From NCBI GenBank assembly GCA_934101495.1, contig CAKORG010000010.1, positions 1 through 31,430 on the forward strand: a DNA stretch of 31,430 nt, read 5' to 3'. This stretch comes from an uncultured Bacilli bacterium (GTDB lineage Bacteria > Bacillota_I > Bacilli_A > RF39 > UBA660). The translations under genes were made by a program, and so were the position numbers. Shown here piece after piece: positions 15,001-22,113 of this stretch (the first letter of the stretch is position 1; each line of letters begins with the position of its first letter). Below the pieces are notes generated by a model, which was not told the origin of the DNA, did not search any database, and was given only the letters and a program-made list of their open reading frames with translations.

Positions 15001-15813
15001 ATGAATAATATAATAACGTATTTAATATTAGGAATAATCCAAGGCTTAACAGAACCTTTACCAATTTCGAGCTCAGGACACATATTTTTATTTAAAAATT
15101 TATTTAATACCACAATGTTTAATAGTTTAAACTTTGAAATAATATCTAACTTTGGTTCATTCATAGCAATCTTCATTATTTTTTGGAAAGATATCAAAGA
15201 TTTAGTATCAAGTTTCTTTATTTACATATTTAATAAAGAAAAAAGAAAAGAAACAAAAAACAAATTTAAATATTGTTGGTATGTTGTCATAAGTACAATT
15301 CCAGTTGGTATCGTAGGTTTTCTATTTAAAGATAAATTAGAAAGTTTATATTCAATCAAAGGTTTAGCATTTGCCTTTTTAATCACAGCACTAGCATTAT
15401 TTATAGTAAGAAATATTAAAGGTGAAAAAGGCGATTATGATATAACGCTAAAAGATGCTATTATAATTGGTCTATTTCAAATGGTAACAATAATACCTGG
15501 CATAAGTAGAAGTGGAACAGTTTTAGTAGCATGTTTGCTATGCCATTTAAAAAGAGATACTGCTTTAAAATATACATTTATTTTATATTTTCCAGTAAGT
15601 GTTGCCACAATGATTTTAGGAGTTAAGGACCTAGCAAATACTACAGAGCTATCTACTCTTTTAGTACCATACTTAGTTGGAATGATAGCTGCTGGACTTG
15701 TAACTTATGTATCATATAAATGGGTAAGTAATTGGGTAAAACAAGGAAAATTATGGAAGTTCTCAATCTACTGTTTACTACTTGCAATATTCATATTCAT
15801 ATATTTTAGATAA
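15001..15813 (+). CDS. uppP: Undecaprenyl-diphosphate phosphatase (BacA family)
   Basis: A 270-residue polytopic membrane protein with about seven to eight helices. Both catalytic motifs are present: GIIQGLTEPLPISSSGH (about 12-28, with Gln in the first position of the E/Q-x3-E motif) and IPGISRSGTV (about 165-174). It dephosphorylates undecaprenyl pyrophosphate to recycle the lipid carrier for peptidoglycan and other surface polymers; overproduction of the family confers bacitracin resistance. ATG 15001 has an AAGGAGA site. The gene is followed at once by a strong terminator. Confidence 0.93.
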   Translation: MNNIITYLILGIIQGLTEPLPISSSGHIFLFKNLFNTTMFNSLNFEIISNFGSFIAIFIIFWKDIKDLVSSFFIYIFNKEKRKETKNKFKYCWYVVISTIPVGIVGFLFKDKLESLYSIKGLAFAFLITALALFIVRNIKGEKGDYDITLKDAIIIGLFQMVTIIPGISRSGTVLVACLLCHLKRDTALKYTFILYFPVSVATMILGVKDLANTTELSTLLVPYLVGMIAAGLVTYVSYKWVSNWVKQGKLWKFSIYCLLLAIFIFIYFR

Positions 15814-15820
15814 CAAAAAT

Positions 15821-15874
15821 ACTGATAGAAAATTATCAACTTTTAACATTGACATTTCTATCAGTTTTTATTTT
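15821..15874 (+). terminator. Intrinsic terminator of uppP
   Basis: ACTGATAGAAA (15821-15831) and TTTCTATCAGT (15855-15865) are perfect inverted copies around a 23-base loop, followed by TTTTTATTTT. Confidence 0.85.
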
Positions 15875-15929
15875 AACATATATACTATCAATTTATAATT
15901 ACATCATGCCTCATGAATGCCAAAATATT

Positions 15930-16321
15930 TTGTTACTTGCCTTTGCTAACACCTCTGCCACGCCTGCACTAACCGCAGACGTGGCAGCCTTTTGTTCTCC
16001 CAAAGACTTCCTCTTCCTTCTCACTCCAGCTGAATTTTGTCGCGGCTTGCCTAGCACGCGGACGCGCTTTGGCTATAGCCTAAAGTACTAGTTTATTACC
16101 ATCGGGTCGCTGGCACTGCCACTCCCCGATACATAAGTTATGGAAGACAAAAGATTGAAGGACGGCCTGACGCCATTGTTGTAGCTCACACCGTCGCCGT
16201 ACAGACCGTAGTTGTACACAAAGTAGTATAACACGTAGCCAGCGTAATTCACAAAGAACGCACGGTTCGAATTGTCCGCATTACGGGAAATAGTCCAGTC
16301 ATAAAGACCCATATACATCCA
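15930..16321 (-). other. GC-rich, DGR-like block: variable-region candidate plus 3' flank
   Basis: Counted by eye, the 60-base lines starting at 15961, 16021, 16081, 16141, 16201 and 16261 have 55, 58, 45, 53, 42 and 45 percent G+C; the line at 16321 has 30 percent, like most of the window. The block covers the last 77 or so codons of the surface protein and about 160 untranslated bases. Codons switch too: CGT, CCG, GCG, TCG and CTG appear, and all Tyr codons of the tail core are TAC. Residues 374-413 (16163-16282) read like a DGR variable region in a C-type-lectin fold, bounded by WTISR and GVRPSF. No reverse transcriptase or second copy is in the window. The DGR assignment is inference. Confidence 0.6.
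15955..15987. repeat. 13-bp GC-rich hairpin downstream of the variable tail
   Basis: CTGCCACGCCTGC (15955-15967) pairs with GCAGACGTGGCAG (15975-15987) over 13 positions with one G/T pair and a 7-base loop. There is no U-tract on the minus strand and only a short one on the plus strand, and uppP already has a terminator. Hairpins or cruciforms just after the variable region are known parts of DGR targets. This one is about 100 bases past the stop codon, further than in the best-known case. Confidence 0.75.
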
Positions 16322-17401
16322 ATTTGTACTTGTTGCTGTTGTATTATTATAATTACCCATTGTTAAAGTCCATGCACTTGGGGCTGCTGCAAATCCATAA
16401 TCGCTCACATACATTAAGCCGATTTTAGCTGTGTATTCTGTTGCATTATCTGTTGTATTTGTCGTTACTGGATTTACTATTTCATTTTGATATGCGACTG
16501 ATGGTACTACTTCAGTTATATTTGCATATGTATTTCCTCCAACTTTCCACGTTGTTGTTGCTATCTTATTTGCCCATTCCATTCCGATATTATTAATAAA
16601 ATTTGTATTTAAGTTGGTTTTATTTAGTAAACTTTCACTCCAAGTATTCTTCTTTGTTGATTTATTCCAGTAATATACACCTATTCTTTCTCCATCTCCA
16701 TAGGTACCTTTATATGTGCTATTCATTCCCCACTCTTTATATGTTTCATAATAGTCTCCATCTGTTCCTAATTCATCTGTTGTTCCATAATCATATTTAA
16801 TTAATTTTACATTATTTCCAAATACTCCAATGATTCTATATAGGTTATCTGTTGGACATGTGCTCTCATTACTTCCAAAACATACATAATTATTTGGATT
16901 TGCTCCAGAATATCTATAGCTATTATCACCTGCTCCATTTGTTAAGCTAGAATTGTGAATATATATGCTTGAAATTTCTGAGCCTTGGTCACCAAAATTT
17001 TTAACACAAGTGGCAAGTGTATCTCCACTACTACAAAAATCTGCTATTGTTGGTGGTACATACACATCAAAATACACATAACATTTATCTGATACATTAC
17101 CACTCATAACAACTCTTTTATTTGTATCATCCCAACTAAGTTCACTACCATTTTCACACTTTGATAATTCACTATTAAAAACATAACCTTCTGTTGGCCA
17201 TTCACTTCTTGTTGTCTTCTCATAATTTCCAGAATTTGCTTCTGTTTCAAGCATCATAGATATTGTATCTACATGTTTTTTTATTTGTTTTGGTTCTTCT
17301 TCCTCATAAACTTTATATTTATTATTTGTATATAAAGTTACTCCTACCCCAATACCAAAAACTATTAATAACAATGTTATTTTCTTAACTACTTTATTCA
17401 T
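16088..17401 (-). CDS. Membrane-anchored surface protein with C-type-lectin-like, probably DGR-diversified tail
   Basis: A 437-residue protein; GGAGATAAC precedes ATG 17401. A membrane anchor (about 7-27) follows a short basic start, then a coiled segment, then an Asn/Thr/Ser/Tyr-rich ectodomain with paired cysteines (about 75-180). Residues about 325-437 form the C-terminal domain: AKIGLMYVSDYGFAAAPSAW, NWMYMGLYDWTISR, a Tyr-rich stretch YVLYYFVYNYGLYGDGVSYN, then GVRPSFNL and GSGSASDP. WTISR...GVRP framing a Tyr/Asn/Ser/Asp-rich stretch fits CLec domains diversified by DGRs. Tyr codons there are all TAC, as expected if template AAC codons mutate at adenine. It is the only gene of its unit, with the upstream terminator abutting its -10. 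Function is probably ligand or host binding, not proven. Confidence 0.8.
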   Translation of the reverse strand: MNKVVKKITLLLIVFGIGVGVTLYTNNKYKVYEEEEPKQIKKHVDTISMMLETEANSGNYEKTTRSEWPTEGYVFNSELSKCENGSELSWDDTNKRVVMSGNVSDKCYVYFDVYVPPTIADFCSSGDTLATCVKNFGDQGSEISSIYIHNSSLTNGAGDNSYRYSGANPNNYVCFGSNESTCPTDNLYRIIGVFGNNVKLIKYDYGTTDELGTDGDYYETYKEWGMNSTYKGTYGDGERIGVYYWNKSTKKNTWSESLLNKTNLNTNFINNIGMEWANKIATTTWKVGGNTYANITEVVPSVAYQNEIVNPVTTNTTDNATEYTAKIGLMYVSDYGFAAAPSAWTLTMGNYNNTTATSTNWMYMGLYDWTISRNADNSNRAFFVNYAGYVLYYFVYNYGLYGDGVSYNNGVRPSFNLLSSITYVSGSGSASDPMVIN

Positions 17402-17457
17402 ATGTTATCTCCATTCTCTAACAATATCGCACACGATTATTTATCTACTATATATTC

Positions 17458-17463
17458 ATTATA
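17458..17463 (-). promoter_or_regulatory. -10 element of the surface-protein gene next to a T18 tract
   Basis: Minus-strand TATAAT (17463-17458) lies 57 bases before the ATG. At 17-base spacing the -35 would be GCTTTT at the edge of the preceding 18-T run, a poor hexamer whose distance would change if the run changed length. Confidence 0.45.
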
Positions 17464-17466
17464 ATC

Positions 17467-17500
17467 AAAAAAAAAAAAAAAAAAGCCACTATTTGGCTTT
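17467..17500 (-). terminator. Terminator of the serine hydrolase gene, with T18 tract
   Basis: On the minus strand AAAGCC (17500-17495) and GGCTTT (17487-17482) pair around a 7-base loop and run into 18 uninterrupted T (17484-17467). It ends the gene at 17524-18489. Confidence 0.8.
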
Positions 17501-17523
17501 ATTTAATCAGAAAACAAATTTAA

Positions 17524-18489
17524 TTATTTACTTCTATTGCTTTGACAATACTCTTCTTTTAATTCTAAATTCTTACTATAAATTTCATATACCTTTTTAC
17601 TAATATTTTGTACCTTTGCACCAAAAACATCTTGGCCCAAATTTCCATATAAAGTAAGAACCACTATAATATATGGATTATCACTATCATAAATACCTAT
17701 ATCATGAAAACTCACATCATACATACCATATTTATGATATATAATTTTATCATCAAAACTTAAATAATTCATATTTTTATTATTCATAGCTTTTTTTATC
17801 AAAGCACTATAATCATCATCTACTTCAAGAACACTATATAATCTTTCTAAACATTTTGATGCCATTAATGCTGTATAATTTCTAACAAATGGATCTTCGC
17901 TCACCATTACTAAGTTAAAATCACTAAAATATTCTTTTAAAGTATCAAGTCCAATATACTTAATAAGCATAAAATGAGCAGTATTATCACTATAAGTTAA
18001 TAAATGGTCAATAAGTTCTGATAAAGTAACTTCATCATAATACTTATGTTTTTTCATTCCAATACTTCCCTGCATTGCATCACTAGGTTTATAAACTAAA
18101 GTATTATTTAAATCAATATTACCTTTTCTTGCTTCTTCAACTAAATAAATAACTTCAAATAACTTAGAAGTACTCGCAGAATAATAAATTTTCGTACTAT
18201 TCATATTCCAAGCATAATCATTATTAATATCTTTAAAATAAATAGCTACCCCACTTTTCTTTAATCCTTCAAAAGCTGCATTAAATTCATCATCCAAAGT
18301 ACTACTTCTATAAGGTTTACTCATACAATCCATATATTCTTGTTTTTTTATAGCTTCTTCATCTTTAAAAGCATTTACAGTTTGATAAAATACACTATTT
18401 TCACTAAAATAGCCAAGTTTATATCCCACTAGTAATGTTATAACAATTACTAAAATAACACTAAATAAAAAAAACAACAACTTCTTCAT
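17524..18489 (-). CDS. Membrane-anchored class A beta-lactamase-like serine hydrolase
   Basis: A 321-residue protein with one N-terminal membrane segment (about 3-23) and an extracytoplasmic catalytic domain. S106-T-S-K109 (YSASTSKLFEVIYL) is the nucleophile motif and S167-D-N169 (LTYSDNTAHFML) the second; the third is K-Y-G (YHKYGMYD) instead of K-T-G. Order and spacing match the class A beta-lactamase/PBP-like fold. The altered third motif and lack of a clear ExxLN element make beta-lactam hydrolysis uncertain. A peptidoglycan or regulatory hydrolase is equally likely. GAGGTAAAG precedes ATG 18489. It has its own promoter and terminator. Confidence 0.8.
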   Translation of the reverse strand: MKKLLFFLFSVILVIVITLLVGYKLGYFSENSVFYQTVNAFKDEEAIKKQEYMDCMSKPYRSSTLDDEFNAAFEGLKKSGVAIYFKDINNDYAWNMNSTKIYYSASTSKLFEVIYLVEEARKGNIDLNNTLVYKPSDAMQGSIGMKKHKYYDEVTLSELIDHLLTYSDNTAHFMLIKYIGLDTLKEYFSDFNLVMVSEDPFVRNYTALMASKCLERLYSVLEVDDDYSALIKKAMNNKNMNYLSFDDKIIYHKYGMYDVSFHDIGIYDSDNPYIIVVLTLYGNLGQDVFGAKVQNISKKVYEIYSKNLELKEEYCQSNRSK

Positions 18490-18510
18490 ACAACTTTACC
18501 TCACATAAAT

Positions 18511-18538
18511 ATTATAAAACATAAATTTATTTTTGCAA
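18511..18538 (-). promoter_or_regulatory. Promoter of the serine hydrolase gene
   Basis: Minus-strand TTGCAA (18538-18533), 16 bases, TATAAT (18516-18511), 22 bases before the start codon. Confidence 0.6.
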
Positions 18539-18553
18539 ATACCTTTTATCTAC

Positions 18554-18582
18554 TTGTCCCATATAAAATATTATGTTATTAT
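18554..18582 (+). promoter_or_regulatory. Promoter of the surface protein-glycosidase operon
   Basis: TTGTCC (18554-18559), 17 bases, TATTAT (18577-18582), then GAAGGTAG and ATG 18616. It is back to back with the hydrolase promoter. Confidence 0.55.
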
Positions 18583-18615
18583 CTTTATAGAAGTTTTTGA
18601 AGGTAGTTGGTTTAT

Positions 18616-19782
18616 ATGAAGAAACAAAATAATACATTATTTACTCTACTAATTATTATATTTTTTATAATAATAGCACTTATAAGTTTTAATATATATA
18701 ATGCTTATAAGAATACTAAAGATGTAACTCTTCTATCAGAGTATATTATAAATAATACAGAAATTGTAAATACCAAAGAAGGATTAACTAAAGAAAATGG
18801 CACGTATATCTTTAAAGGGGAATTAGAAAATAACTATGTCCTATACAATAACATGCTATGGAGAATAATTAAAATAAATAGTGATAGTTCATTAGAACTT
18901 ATCTTAGATGATTATATAAATATGTTACCTAAAAATCTTATTTCAACATTTTTTGATAACTTAGAAAGCAACTTAGACTTAGATTATTTAATTGAAAATA
19001 ATATTTGTAAAGATACATTTGATAATGAAAATAATGTAACATGTCAAAAACTAGAAAAAGACAAAATTATTTCTTTACTAAGTGTATATGATTATATGAA
19101 TTCATTTTATGAAAACAAAACATTCATAACAAATGATGAAGAAAAATTATGGCTATACAATAATGATGCTCACACAAACGGAGATAAATTAAGTACATCA
19201 AATGAAAATAATTTTTATGAAGTTAAACCTGTAATAACAATTAAAAATAGTACTTTATATAAATCAGGAAATGGTACTAAAAATAGTCCATACCAAATAG
19301 GTAACAATGATTTCTCTATCGGAGCAAAAGTAAAAATAGACAATGATTTATATATAGTATATGACTATAAAGATGATATTAAATTAATGAGCTTAAATAC
19401 CATAGACAAAATATATAAAAATGATGTTTTGGATTATTTAAATAATGAATATTATCAAAAATTAAGTTACAAAGATATTTTAAAAGACACAATTACATAT
19501 AATGGTAAATATACTAATAAAGAAAGTGATATTTCTAAAACAAAAGTAACTAAAAAAATTGGGATACCTAGTATATTAGATATTAAATTTGAAAGTAATA
19601 TAAAAGATTATTATTTAGCAAACAAAGTAAATGACTTTGACTTAATTTATAATAATCCCGTTATATACGGAGATAAAAAAACATTACATCAAACAAGATA
19701 CACAATAACTTTAGACAAAAAAGAAATAAACAACTTTACTAAAGAAAATAATGTATATGTTTATAAAGAAGGTGCAAAATGA
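18616..19782 (+). CDS. Membrane-anchored surface protein with two GxGTxxxPY-type repeats
   Basis: About 388 residues from ATG 18616 (GAAGGTAG upstream; the in-frame TTG 18607 overlaps that site). A membrane anchor (about 9-31) precedes an Asn/Asp/Lys-rich ectodomain. One region reads NNMLWRIIKINSDSSLELIL, then EVKPVITIKNS...SGNGTKNSPYQIG. That second part mirrors the end of the protein at 16088-17401 (GVRPSFNLLSS...SGSGSASDP), so the two seem related. A second, weaker unit follows (VKIDNDLYIVYDYKDDIKLM, NNPVIYG). No Tyr-rich variable stretch or GC shift is present here, so this would be a non-diversified relative. Its stop overlaps the glycosidase start (ATGA). Function unknown. Confidence 0.75.
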   Translation: MKKQNNTLFTLLIIIFFIIIALISFNIYNAYKNTKDVTLLSEYIINNTEIVNTKEGLTKENGTYIFKGELENNYVLYNNMLWRIIKINSDSSLELILDDYINMLPKNLISTFFDNLESNLDLDYLIENNICKDTFDNENNVTCQKLEKDKIISLLSVYDYMNSFYENKTFITNDEEKLWLYNNDAHTNGDKLSTSNENNFYEVKPVITIKNSTLYKSGNGTKNSPYQIGNNDFSIGAKVKIDNDLYIVYDYKDDIKLMSLNTIDKIYKNDVLDYLNNEYYQKLSYKDILKDTITYNGKYTNKESDISKTKVTKKIGIPSILDIKFESNIKDYYLANKVNDFDLIYNNPVIYGDKKTLHQTRYTITLDKKEINNFTKENNVYVYKEGAK

Positions 19783-20720
19783 AAAAAAATAAAATAATGT
19801 TAGTAGTTGACTTATTATTTGCAAGTATTTTAATACTAACTATAACTTTTAACAAAACTATTGAAAATAAAATATTAGAAAAAAGATTTAAAGAAGAAGT
19901 AAGCAAAACTAAAACAAGTTATGAACCAATTAAATTTGAAAGTAATTTATTAATTGAAACAAATGATGAAAAAGTATATGACAATAAGTATGAAGCTGAA
20001 ATTTTAAATAAAGATGAAGGAAATGATGCTTACAAAATCATTGATTTAACAGTTGCTGGTAACAAAGGATGGCTTGTAGTAGTTTATGATCCAAGTGATG
20101 TTAGAATTATGAAAAGCAAAGCATTTAAAACCCCAAACAATGATGGTAAAGAAAACATAATTGATATGACAGCAAGATATGGAGCTACAATCGGAGTTAA
20201 TGGTGGTGGCTTTTATGACGATGGTAAAGTAAGTAAAGATATACCTTTTGGTTATATAATAGAAAATGGCAAAGTAATATACCAATCACATAATAGACAA
20301 TCTGATTTAATTGGCATGAGTAATGATAACAAATTAATGCTAGTTCATGCAACTGGTGAAGAAGCAATTAAAATGGGAATGAGAGATGCTTTAGAATTTG
20401 GTCCATTCTTAATTATTAATGGTAAAAGACAAACAAACCTAAAACCAACTAGAGCAGCTAGAAATATGATAGCTCAAAGAGATGATGGCATAATGTTATT
20501 TCTAGTAACAGATGGCGCATCTTACAGAGGTATAACATTTAATGAAGGCATAGATGTTTTAGAAAAATATGGAGCTACTACTGCAGCAAATTTAGATGGT
20601 GGAGCCAGCACCCAACTAGTAGTAAATGGTAAAATGTTAAATTCACCTAAAAATGCATTAGGTATTCCCATACCAAAAGGAAGAACTGTTGTTAATGGCT
20701 GGGGCATTTTTACATCATAA
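19779..20720 (+). CDS. Phosphodiester glycosidase family protein (NAGPA domain)
   Basis: A 313-residue protein with one N-terminal hydrophobic anchor (about 6-24). The NAGPA/DUF2233 domain spans about 85-313: VVVYDPSDVRIM, ATIGVNGGGFYDDGKVS, FGYIIENGKVIY, LEFGPFLIINGKRQ, RAARNMIAQRDDGIMLFLV, TAANLDGGASTQLVVNGK and RTVVNGWGIF. These are the hallmark VNGGFF-like and NLDGGGS-like blocks. The family cleaves sugar phosphodiesters and is often linked to exopolysaccharide or wall-polymer turnover in bacteria; substrate here is unknown. It overlaps the upstream surface protein by 4 bases, so the two are probably made together outside the membrane. Confidence 0.88.
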   Translation: MKKNKIMLVVDLLFASILILTITFNKTIENKILEKRFKEEVSKTKTSYEPIKFESNLLIETNDEKVYDNKYEAEILNKDEGNDAYKIIDLTVAGNKGWLVVVYDPSDVRIMKSKAFKTPNNDGKENIIDMTARYGATIGVNGGGFYDDGKVSKDIPFGYIIENGKVIYQSHNRQSDLIGMSNDNKLMLVHATGEEAIKMGMRDALEFGPFLIINGKRQTNLKPTRAARNMIAQRDDGIMLFLVTDGASYRGITFNEGIDVLEKYGATTAANLDGGASTQLVVNGKMLNSPKNALGIPIPKGRTVVNGWGIFTS

Positions 20721-20748
20721 AACCACGATTTTAACCGTGGTTTTAAAT
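20719..20748. terminator. Bidirectional terminator
   Basis: AAAACCACG (20719-20727) and CGTGGTTTT (20736-20744) pair around an 8-base loop. The plus strand continues TTTTAAATT; the minus strand also leaves a T run. It serves the glycosidase operon and the convergent lipoprotein. Confidence 0.8.
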
Positions 20749-20757
20749 TGCAATTTA

Positions 20758-21213
20758 TTATTTAGAAATATTAATATAATTATTGATCCAATCTTTAAAC
20801 TTATTAACATCTTGATATTTTCCTAAATCATCATCCTTATTAGCATCTAAATAAGCTATAATTTTATTATTTTCAACAATTAAAACAGATGGAGCATATT
20901 TAACTGTATCATATAAATAAGTATTTTTAAATTCTGAAAAAGGCATTGATAAAAAATCAATTTGATAATCACTAGCAAATGATTTAAATATTTTTTCACA
21001 AGAGATAGGTAAACTACAAAAATTATTATATGTAAATAACAAATATGTCGCACTACTATAATCTTCTAAAGATTTACTATCTATTTCAATAAAATTACCT
21101 TTATTATAAAACATATCACTTAAAAATATTTTATTAGAATCTACATTTTTATTATTAGAACAACCAGCACAAACTAGAATAATAAATAATAATAAAAATA
21201 TTTTTTTTACCAT
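20758..21213 (-). CDS. Thioredoxin-like lipoprotein with CxxPxxC motif
   Basis: A 151-residue lipoprotein; the signal peptide ends in lipobox CAGC (VKKIFLLLFIILVCAGCS). The mature part has the thioredoxin pattern: a strand (ATYLLFTYNNF), then CSLPISC (about 71-77) at the start of a helix, and YAPSVLIVENNKIIAYLD holding the cis-proline and following strands. The cysteines are separated by five residues rather than the CxxC of a classical active site, so redox chemistry would be atypical or structural. Its ATG overlaps the stop of the rhodanese gene by one base (TAATG), so the two are coupled. A role in extracytoplasmic thiol or sulfur chemistry is inferred from this pairing. Confidence 0.75.
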   Translation of the reverse strand: MVKKIFLLLFIILVCAGCSNNKNVDSNKIFLSDMFYNKGNFIEIDSKSLEDYSSATYLLFTYNNFCSLPISCEKIFKSFASDYQIDFLSMPFSEFKNTYLYDTVKYAPSVLIVENNKIIAYLDANKDDDLGKYQDVNKFKDWINNYINISK

Positions 21214-21911
21214 TATTTAATCTCCGTTAATCTACTAAAATCTATATTATGATAAGCAACCTTAGAAAAATCACATTTTTTTGAACCATTAATTATTGTA
21301 CTTATAGAGTTTTTACCTTCATAATTCCAATATCCACCGACATTATATATTTTACTAGTATCCCAACCAAGAGCTCCAAGCATTTGTTTAGTAAAATTAG
21401 CATAACCACCTGCACCACACATAATAAATATAATTTTATCTTTTGGAAAAATATATTCTAAAATTTCCATAGATTCTTTATAATTTGCAACATATTTTCC
21501 ATCTTCTAATCTAAATAAAGTTTTACCTTTATATAAACCAGTTACATTTTCACTTTTCTTTTGATCAACATATTCTTTAGGAAACTCAGTTAAATAAGCA
21601 TAGGGAATAACTTCAAATCCTCTAACAAAACCAGTTAAATCTCTTTCTCCCCCTTTATTTTCCCAAGTCGCAGTATCTTCAAGCATTCTTACATCTCTAT
21701 AAACAACATCAGATCTATCAAGATAATTATCTATAGTTTTTTCATTAATATTTTTATCAATATCATAAACACCTCGAAGCCCCTCAGACTTTTCTTGTTT
21801 AGGTAATTCATTTACTATATCACATTTATCATTTTTCATAATAAATGATACAGTACTACCTAATAACACTCCAATAACAATTGCAATAATAATTTTTAAA
21901 TAACTTTTCAT
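21213..21911 (-). CDS. Membrane-anchored rhodanese-like protein
   Basis: About 232 residues starting at ATG 21911 with GGAGGAG upstream; an earlier in-frame start is not supported. One N-terminal membrane segment (about 5-25) is followed by an extracytoplasmic rhodanese domain (about 55-205). It opens with SDVVYRDVRML and carries the active-site loop CGAGGYA (IIFIMCGAGGYANFTKQML), then LGALGWDTSKIYNVGGYWNY, the usual terminal helix-strand. The Cys could carry a persulfide. A rather long insertion separates the opening from the loop. It is translationally coupled to the thioredoxin-like lipoprotein. Confidence 0.8.
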   Translation of the reverse strand: MKSYLKIIIAIVIGVLLGSTVSFIMKNDKCDIVNELPKQEKSEGLRGVYDIDKNINEKTIDNYLDRSDVVYRDVRMLEDTATWENKGGERDLTGFVRGFEVIPYAYLTEFPKEYVDQKKSENVTGLYKGKTLFRLEDGKYVANYKESMEILEYIFPKDKIIFIMCGAGGYANFTKQMLGALGWDTSKIYNVGGYWNYEGKNSISTIINGSKKCDFSKVAYHNIDFSRLTEIK

Positions 21912-21976
21912 ATTTTCTCCTCCAATAACATGATAACAATTTATATCAAAAAAATACAATAACTAATAAGTTGAAT

Positions 21977-21997
21977 AAAACTCAACTAATCGTTGAG
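21977..21997 (-). terminator. Second terminator-like hairpin after the two-component operon
   Basis: On the minus strand CTCAAC (21997-21992) pairs with GTTGAG (21986-21981) around 5 bases, followed by TTTT. A further TCAAC (21974-21970) could compete for the same GTTGAG. Confidence 0.45.
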
Positions 21998-22000
21998 ACA

Positions 22001-22028
22001 AAAAAACAAAGAAGCCATAAGGCTTCTT
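22001..22028 (-). terminator. Intrinsic terminator of the two-component operon
   Basis: AAGAAGCC (22028-22021 on the minus strand) pairs with GGCTTCTT (22016-22009) around a 4-base loop and is followed by TGTTTTTTTG. It lies about 155 bases past the kinase stop. Confidence 0.8.
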
Positions 22029-22113
22029 ATAAAAAAGTGTGAGTTTTGAGTTTATATGTTAATTGTGTATAGTTTATATTTTCATATTATAAACCGATTT
22101 TTTTATCTTATAT

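Noticed and set aside
15849..16091. 80-residue plus-strand frame between uppP and the surface gene
   Set aside because: It starts inside the uppP terminator, has no ribosome site and runs antisense through the GC-rich flank to the stop codon of the surface gene. The open frame reflects GC-rich composition.
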